This document shows, piece by piece, positions 58,755 through 64,000 of a stretch of 64,000 bases of DNA. The position numbers and the translations under genes were made by a program. Each line of letters begins with the position of its first letter. Position 1 is the first letter of the stretch. This DNA is from Streptomyces nitrosporeus. Lineage in GTDB: Bacteria; Actinomycetota; Actinomycetes; Streptomycetales; Streptomycetaceae. Below the pieces are notes generated by a model, which did not search any database, was not told the DNA's origin, and saw nothing but the letters and a program-made list of their open reading frames with translations. The stretch covers positions 3,162,001 to 3,226,000 of the forward strand of contig NZ_CP023702.1 of the NCBI RefSeq assembly GCF_008704555.1, in the 5' to 3' direction.

Positions 58755-59441
58755 GTGGAAGAGCGCAGCACAGTGACGGAAGCCCCACGGGGCGCACACG
58801 TCCCCCGGCAGCGAGGGGAGCGGCTGGCCGAGGCCGCGGCCTGGTACGCCGAGGAACGGCGCTGGGACGTGGTCGCCGGCACCCGGCTCGACATGGTGGA
58901 CGGTTCGGAGCGCTGCTCCTGCGGCCGGGCGGACTGCGCCTGGCCCGGAGCCCATCCCGCCGGCCCCCACTGGGCCGGGGAGGCGACCGGCGGTGCCGCG
59001 GCCGCCCGCAGGATGTGGGACAGGCAGCCGGGCGCCTCGGTGCTGCTCCCGGCCGGCCGGGCCTTCGACGCCCTCGACGTGCCGGAGTCGGCGGGCTTCC
59101 TGGCGCTCGCCAGGATGGAGCGGATGGGGCTCCCCGCCGGCCCGGTGACGCGCACCCCCGACCGCAGGACGGTCTTCCTGGTCGCGCCCGGCGGAGCGGC
59201 GAAGGCGCCCGTCCTGGTGCGTTCCCTGGGCTGGGACGCCGGGGCGATCGGTCTGGTGGGACGCGGCGAGGGGCATTACGTGGTCGCCCCGCCGACCCGG
59301 GTGGGCGGGCGCGGGGCGGTGCAGTGGGCGCGTCCGCCCGGCCGGACGGATCACCGGCTGCCGGACGTGCAGGAGCTGATCGGTCCGCTCGCCTACGCCT
59401 GCGCGCGGGAGGCCTCGGACGCCCGGTCACGTCTTTCGTAG
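58755..59441 (+). CDS. bifunctional DNA primase/polymerase N-terminal-domain protein
   Basis: 228 residues of the Prim-Pol (AEP-type) N-terminal domain family. It has the zinc-knuckle-like pattern CSCGRADCAWPGAHP near residue 52 and ARRMWDRQPGASVLLPAGRAFDALDVP in the centre. No helicase or C-terminal polymerase domain is attached. It is a conserved stand-alone streptomycete gene whose role in replication or repair is unproven. GTG start (Val-Glu-Glu-Arg) chosen; a GTG three codons earlier has AGGAG too close. Confidence 0.82.
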   Translation: MEERSTVTEAPRGAHVPRQRGERLAEAAAWYAEERRWDVVAGTRLDMVDGSERCSCGRADCAWPGAHPAGPHWAGEATGGAAAARRMWDRQPGASVLLPAGRAFDALDVPESAGFLALARMERMGLPAGPVTRTPDRRTVFLVAPGGAAKAPVLVRSLGWDAGAIGLVGRGEGHYVVAPPTRVGGRGAVQWARPPGRTDHRLPDVQELIGPLAYACAREASDARSRLS

Positions 59442-59477
59442 GGTGGTCCCCATGACGGGGATACGAAAGGCGGCACC

Positions 59478-60269
59478 ATGACCGCAGGAGAAGACGGCAC
59501 GCCCGTGCCCGCGGTGCGGGTGGAGGGGCTGTGGAAGCGCTTCGGTGAGCAGATCGCCGTGTCCGGGATCGATCTGGAGCTGCCCGCGGGCAAGTTCATC
59601 GGTCTGGTCGGTCCCAACGGCGCGGGCAAGACCACCACGCTGTCGATGGTGACCGGGCTGCTCAGGCCGGACATGGGCCGCATCGAGATCGGGGGCCACG
59701 ACGTGTGGCGGGACCCGGTCGCGGTGAAGTCCCGGATCGGTGTGCTCCCGGAGGGGCTGCGGCTGTTCGAGCGGCTCTCCGGCCGTGAACTGCTCGGCTA
59801 CATGGGCAGGTTGCGGGGGCTGCCGGGGGCGGAGACGGACAAGCGGGCCGCCCAGTTGCTGGATGTGCTGGACCTGGCGGGGTCCCAGCACAAGCTGGTG
59901 GTGGACTACTCCACCGGTATGCGGAAGAAGATCGGGCTGGCCGCGGCCCTTCTCCACAATCCCGAAGTGCTCTTCCTGGACGAGCCGTTCGAGGGCGTGG
60001 ACCCGGTGTCGGCGCAGACCATCCGGGAGGTGCTGGAGCGGTACACGGGCTCCGGGGCCACGGTGGTCTTCTCCAGCCACGTGATGGAACTGGTCGAGTC
60101 GCTCTGCGACTGGGTGGCCGTCATGGCGGCGGGCCGTATCCGGGCGCAGGGCACGCTCGCCGAGGTGCGGGGCGACGCCCCCTCGCTCCAGAGCGCCTTC
60201 CTGGAGCTGGTCGGCGCGGGCGGCCGGGACACCGGCGGGTCCCTGGACTGGCTGGGCGGCACCCGGTGA
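59478..60269 (+). CDS. ABC transporter ATP-binding protein
   Basis: 263-residue ATPase. Walker A GPNGAGKTT (about 45-53), Q-loop, signature YSTGMRKKIG (variant of LSGGQ), Walker B VLFLDEPFEGVD and switch His SSHVMELVE are all present. The class resembles daunorubicin/multidrug or sodium-type exporters. Its stop overlaps the start of the permease gene (GTGA), so the two form one transporter. Confidence 0.94.
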   Translation: MTAGEDGTPVPAVRVEGLWKRFGEQIAVSGIDLELPAGKFIGLVGPNGAGKTTTLSMVTGLLRPDMGRIEIGGHDVWRDPVAVKSRIGVLPEGLRLFERLSGRELLGYMGRLRGLPGAETDKRAAQLLDVLDLAGSQHKLVVDYSTGMRKKIGLAAALLHNPEVLFLDEPFEGVDPVSAQTIREVLERYTGSGATVVFSSHVMELVESLCDWVAVMAAGRIRAQGTLAEVRGDAPSLQSAFLELVGAGGRDTGGSLDWLGGTR

Positions 60270-61906
60270 CCGCGCCCGGTGCCCCGGCCGCGCCCGTCGC
60301 GGTGGCCGGTACGGCGGAACTGGTGCCCGTGTTCGTACGGCTGAAGCTGACGCTGCTGCGCAACGGGCTGCGCCAGTCGGCGGGGCGGCGGGCGGTGTAC
60401 ATCGTCTCGCTCGTCCTCACGGCGCTGCTCGCGGTGGGCCTGGTGCTCGGCCTGGTGGCGCTCCGGGGCCATGCGCAGGCGCACACCCTGGTGGTCCTGC
60501 TGCTGGGGGTGGTGGCGCTCGGCTGGGCGGTGATGCCGCTCTTCTTCCCGAGTGGTGACGAGACCCTCGATCCGAGCCGGCTGGTGATGCTGCCGTTGCG
60601 GCCGCGCCCGTTGACCGGGGCGCTGCTGGTGGCCTCGCTGCTGGGGATCGGGCCGCTGTTCACGCTGGCACTGGCGCTGGGCTCGGTGATCTCCGTGGCG
60701 CACGGCGCGGTGGCGGTGGTGACCGGGGTGTTCGCGGTGCCGCTGACGCTGCTGATCTGTGTGGCGCTGGCGCGGTCCGTCGCCACGGCCAACGTCAGGC
60801 TGCTGACCTCGCGCCGGGGCCGTGATCTCGCCGTGCTCAGCGGTCTGGTGATCGCGGTGGGCATCCAGTTCGTCAACTTCGGCATACAGCGGCTGAGTGC
60901 GGCGGGCGGGCTGTCCTCGCTCGAACCCGCCGCGGACGTGGTGCGCTGGATTCCGCCGGCGTCGGCGCTCGGTGCGGTGGGGTCGGCCTCGGACGGGGCG
61001 TACGGCTCCGCGGCGGGGCAGTTGCTGCTGGCGGTGGGTGCCCTGGTGTTCCTGCTGTGGCTGTGGCACCGGGGTCTGGACAAGCTGATGTCCTCCCCGG
61101 ACGGTTCGACGGTCGCCGCGGCCGGGCCGGACCGGCGCGGGGCGGGTGCGGGCCGTTCCGGTCTGTCCGCGCTGCTTCCCGAGGGGCGTACGGGGGCGGT
61201 GATGGAGCGGAGTCTGCGCTATGTCGCCCGGGACCCGAAGACGAAGGCGGCCTGGGTGACGGCGCTCGCGGTCGGCATGATCGTGCCGGTGATCAACGCG
61301 GTGCAGGGGGTCGGCTCGGTCTACTTCGCGTGCTTCGCCGCCGGGATGCTCGGTATGCAGATGTACAACCAGTTCGGGCAGGACACCTCCGCCTTCTGGA
61401 TGGTGGCGACGACCGTCTCGTCGGCGCGTGACGCCTATGCCGAGCTGAGGGCCCGCGCGCTGGCGCTGCTGCTGATCACCCTGCCGTACACGGTGCTGGT
61501 GGCCGTGGTGACGGCGGCGGTGGCCGGGGACTGGGCGGCGCTGCCCGGGGTGATGGGCGTGTCGTTCGCGCTGCTGGGCGGGATGCTGGCGACGGGTGCG
61601 CTGGCCTCGGCGCTGGCCCCGTACTCGATTCCGCAGGACGGTGCCTTCAAGAACGCGGTGCCGGGTCAGGCGGGTCTGGTCTGGATCTCCATCCTGGGCG
61701 GGCTGCTGGTGTCCTCGGTGCTGAGCGGGCCGGTGATCGGGCTGACGGTCTGGCTGCACGTGGCGGATCTGCACGGCTGGTTGTGGGTGCTGCTTCCGGT
61801 GGGCGCGGTGTACGGGGCGTTCCTCGCCTGGGCGGGGGTCCGGATGGCCGCCCCGCGCACCGCGGAGCGGCTGCCGGAGATCCTGGCGGCGGTCAGCAAG
61901 GGCTGA
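60266..61906 (+). CDS. ABC transporter permease
   Basis: 546-residue integral membrane protein with about 10-12 transmembrane helices. A cytosolic loop near residues 270-320 (SSPDGSTVAAAGPDRRGAG...) separates two halves. It is translationally coupled to the ATPase through a GTGA overlap. There is no substrate-binding protein gene, which suggests export. The substrate is unknown. Confidence 0.88.
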   Translation: MTAPGAPAAPVAVAGTAELVPVFVRLKLTLLRNGLRQSAGRRAVYIVSLVLTALLAVGLVLGLVALRGHAQAHTLVVLLLGVVALGWAVMPLFFPSGDETLDPSRLVMLPLRPRPLTGALLVASLLGIGPLFTLALALGSVISVAHGAVAVVTGVFAVPLTLLICVALARSVATANVRLLTSRRGRDLAVLSGLVIAVGIQFVNFGIQRLSAAGGLSSLEPAADVVRWIPPASALGAVGSASDGAYGSAAGQLLLAVGALVFLLWLWHRGLDKLMSSPDGSTVAAAGPDRRGAGAGRSGLSALLPEGRTGAVMERSLRYVARDPKTKAAWVTALAVGMIVPVINAVQGVGSVYFACFAAGMLGMQMYNQFGQDTSAFWMVATTVSSARDAYAELRARALALLLITLPYTVLVAVVTAAVAGDWAALPGVMGVSFALLGGMLATGALASALAPYSIPQDGAFKNAVPGQAGLVWISILGGLLVSSVLSGPVIGLTVWLHVADLHGWLWVLLPVGAVYGAFLAWAGVRMAAPRTAERLPEILAAVSKG

Positions 61907-61934
61907 GCGGGGCGGCGGGCCGGGGGCGGCTGGA

Positions 61935-62819
61935 TCAGGGACCGACCGGCTCCCGGTCGCTCTCGGTGAGCCGCTCCAGGAAGGGCTCCACCGCCTCGCG
62001 CCAGCCCTTGGGCCGGTCGTAGTGGGCGAAGTGGCCGGTGTCGGCCACCTCGGCGTACTGCCCGTACGGGAGGACGCGGACCATCTCCTGGGCCTCCGCC
62101 CGGCCGAGTTCGCCGTCGATGCCGCGCACCACCAGGGTGGGGCAGCGGACCTGGGCCAGTTCCTCCCAGTGCGCGTCGTGGACCCAGGTGGCCCGGGACT
62201 CCAGCATCTGCCGCCGGGAGAACACCGGCCGCCAGCCGTCGGGCCGCTCGGTCATCACCTCGGCGAAGAACTCGCCGCGCGCCGGGTCGGGACTCTCCAC
62301 CCAGGGATCGTCCTCCCCGAACCATTTCCGTACGGCGGCGAGGCTGGCGAAGGGCACCGGCCAGGTGTCGAACCAGTCCGTCCACTCCCGCTGCGATGCC
62401 GCGCCCAGCGCGGAGGCCCGCATGTCGCACACGATGAGGCCCTTGACCAGGTCGGGGCGGAGCGCGGCGAGCTGCCAGGCGGTGAGGGCGCCCATCCCGT
62501 GCCCCACCAGGACGGCGGGGGCGAGGCCGAGCTGCTCGATCGCGGCCTCGGCGTCGGCGACGTACGCGTCCCGGGTGGAGGCGCCTTCGGCCGCTTTCCC
62601 GCTGCTGCCGTGGCCCCGCTGGTCGAGGCCGACCGGGCGGTGGCGCTCGGAGAGCCAGCGGGCGGTGGGCGCCCAGTGGGAGGCCCGGCCCATCAGTCCG
62701 TGGAGCAGTAAGACCCCGGGGCGCCGTCCGCCCTCCGGACGCTCCTCGGCCGGATCGGAGAACTCCCAGGCCGACAGACGCAGTCCGCCGGAACCGGTTA
62801 CATCAACGCGCCGCACCAT
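61935..62819 (-). CDS. alpha/beta-hydrolase fold protein lacking the nucleophile Ser
   Basis: 294 residues. Fold landmarks are clear: LLLHGLMGRASHW (oxyanion loop), GLDQRGHGSSGKA, and the acid/His end GIDGELGR and DTGHFAHYD. The nucleophile elbow, normally GHSMG, reads GHGMG here, with Gly (codon GGG) in place of Ser. Ordinary esterase or lipase chemistry is therefore not expected unless another residue acts. Start at ATG Met-Val-Arg-Arg behind AAGGGGG; a GTG 11 codons earlier is possible. The promoter region contains an SOS-box-like site. Confidence 0.83.
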   Translation of the reverse strand: MVRRVDVTGSGGLRLSAWEFSDPAEERPEGGRRPGVLLLHGLMGRASHWAPTARWLSERHRPVGLDQRGHGSSGKAAEGASTRDAYVADAEAAIEQLGLAPAVLVGHGMGALTAWQLAALRPDLVKGLIVCDMRASALGAASQREWTDWFDTWPVPFASLAAVRKWFGEDDPWVESPDPARGEFFAEVMTERPDGWRPVFSRRQMLESRATWVHDAHWEELAQVRCPTLVVRGIDGELGRAEAQEMVRVLPYGQYAEVADTGHFAHYDRPKGWREAVEPFLERLTESDREPVGP

Positions 62820-62876
62820 AGGTTCTGGCACCCCCTTCTGTTTCTCGGTCACCGCTGGGCCGACTCCGTCAGGTTA

Positions 62877-62892
62877 TCGAACTCTCATTCGA
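62877..62892. promoter_or_regulatory. LexA/SOS-box-like site
   Basis: TCGAACTCTCATTCGA matches the actinobacterial SOS box TCGAAC-N4-GTTCGA with one mismatch. On the minus strand it overlaps the likely promoter (TAACCT as -10, 3 bases further downstream) of the alpha/beta-hydrolase gene. Confidence 0.5.
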
Positions 62893-63575
62893 AATCCGGT
62901 GTTCGGCACACAACACCCCACGTACGAGTGACACCGTTCCAGGATTGACCACCGCGGCCGTGGGGAGATCTTCTCCAGGCGGTGGATCACTCGGGGACAG
63001 GGATCTGCGGCCACTGACCTCGAGAGCTCGGGGCTCCAGGTCAGAGCAGGGGAGGACAGGCCCCGGCACCTCAGGGCGCCGGGGCCGTCCGCATGCCCCG
63101 GCCCGGGTTCCTCCCCGCGTCCGGGGCCCGGCGCGCCCGGTCGCCCCGCGCCCGCCCGTCCCGCGGACCCCGCCCGCCCCGGTGCGCCCGGGCGGCGCCG
63201 GCCGTGCGCCGAGTGGCGGCGGCCCGGGGGCACGGCAGCCGTGACCGCCCGGTGCACACGCCGGTACGACGGGCGCATTCCCTGCTCCCTCCCCGAACGC
63301 CGGCACGCGCGCCGGCACCTCAGGTCATATGCCTGGCCACAGCCTGGCACGCGTTTCGCCCGGCCGCTGAGATTCCGGGCGGAAAACAGAAAGCGGGCCG
63401 TACCGGGCCACTTCCCCGCACGTGTCCGCTCCCGCGGGCACCCGCCCGGACCCGGCCTCCCGCCCGGCCCGGCGCCCCGCCGGATCCGAGGAGCCAGCAG
63501 GTCCGAGGACCTGGCAGGCCCGGGGGGACCGGCAGGTCCGGGCTCAGCCAGCCCGGGACTCAGCAGGCCCGGGGC
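62893..63575. other. intergenic region with hairpin and GC repeats, no gene seen
   Basis: Lies between the hydrolase promoter and the stop of the DtxR-type gene. A 9-bp stem hairpin occurs at 63059-63086. The right end (63480-63575) has degenerate repeats of the forms GGCAGGTCCG and CCCGGGGCTCAGC. Open frames here have poor codon bias. Confidence 0.5.
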
Positions 63576-64000
63576 TCAGCGCTTGGCGACGAAGACGTGC
63601 GAGGCGACGTCGGACTCCAGCTCGGCGGCCTCGCCGCCGGAGCCGACCAGCACGCCCCCGGCCGACTCGGTCACGCTGACCACCGAGCCGGGCTGCACGC
63701 CGGCCCGGCGCAGCGTGTACATCAGCTGGGCGTCCGTCTGGATCGGCTCGCCGATGCGGCGCACCACCACGTTCATGCCTTCCGCGCCGGCGTCGAGGTC
63801 GGCCAGGCTGACCATGCTCGCGTCCAGGAACGGATCGGCCTCGGACTGCTCGCCCAGCTCCTCCAGGCCCGGGATCGGGTTGCCGTACGGGGACTCCGTG
63901 GGGTGCCGCAGCAGCTCCAGCACCCGGCGCTCCACCGCCTCGCTCATCACATGCTCCCAGCGGCACGCCTCGGCGTGGACCTGCTCCCACTCCAGGCCGA
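63576..64000 (-). CDS. DtxR-family metal-dependent transcriptional regulator (5' end off the window)
   Basis: The C-terminal 140 or so residues of a DtxR/IdeR-type repressor. At the window edge is the dimerisation and metal-binding helix with VHAEACRWEHVMSEAVERRV, matching the Cys102-Glu105-His106 ligand cluster of DtxR. The SH3-like C-terminal domain follows and ends in VASHVFVAKR. It should repress iron- or manganese-responsive genes. From memory the S. coelicolor counterpart in this neighbourhood is the DesR/SCO4394 region. The N-terminal DNA-binding part is not in the window. Confidence 0.92.
   Translation of the reverse strand, partial: GLEWEQVHAEACRWEHVMSEAVERRVLELLRHPTESPYGNPIPGLEELGEQSEADPFLDASMVSLADLDAGAEGMNVVVRRIGEPIQTDAQLMYTLRRAGVQPGSVVSVTESAGGVLVGSGGEAAELESDVASHVFVAKR

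Overview
The window is high-GC (about 72%) actinobacterial chromosome and almost certainly Streptomyces. The evidence is strong G/C at third codon positions, many GTG starts with GTGA or ATGA stop-start overlaps, a complete nuoA-N operon, futalosine-pathway menaquinone genes, and the Streptomyces-specific afsR/afsS/afsK secondary-metabolism regulators. No tRNA, rRNA, CRISPR array, prophage or insertion sequence was seen.

Region 1 (1-15805, minus strand) is the 14-gene respiratory complex I operon nuoA-N. nuoN runs off the left edge. Most junctions overlap by 1-8 bases. A Rex-type operator lies just upstream of nuoA, which fits control by NADH/NAD+ ratio.

Region 2 (15900-30500) holds a secreted NlpC/P60 hydrolase, an MptB-like mannosyltransferase, and menaquinone genes spread among signalling genes. 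The menaquinone genes are a menJ-like polyprenyl reductase, menG, mqnC with a stunted amidohydrolase partner, and mqnA. Together with nuo they supply an NADH dehydrogenase and its quinone. Interspersed are a SigE-family ECF sigma factor with a membrane partner, a DUF3152 metalloprotease, a Ser/Thr kinase with an extracellular domain, and a cold-shock protein with a hairpin-bearing leader.

Region 3 (30650-38260) is the afs locus. afsR (SARP, NB-ARC and TPR domains) is split by an apparent -1 frameshift at a run of seven C. It is followed by afsS, built from two 72-bp tandem copies and preceded by 11-bp direct repeats of AfsR/PhoP type, then two small envelope proteins, then afsK on the opposite strand.

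Region 4 (38490-48500) carries a VOC protein, a TetR regulator with a DnaA-box-like cluster upstream, a PdxH-family oxidase, an HtpX/PspAB membrane-stress pair, a flavin monooxygenase, membrane proteins, an MFS transporter, an AraC regulator and an anti-sigma-type ATPase.

Region 5 (49000-64000) carries an EF-hand protein, a STAS / ECF sigma / zinc anti-sigma trio, purU, a conserved actinobacterial protein, a solute-binding lipoprotein, a disordered-tail membrane protein, an HTH/TPR regulator, a primase-polymerase-like protein and an ABC exporter. It ends with an alpha/beta hydrolase that lacks its nucleophile serine and sits behind an SOS-box-like site, and the 3' part of a DtxR-family regulator.

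From memory of Streptomyces coelicolor, the gene order follows SCO4575 down to about SCO4394, but the block between the cold-shock gene and afsR appears to be missing or moved here.
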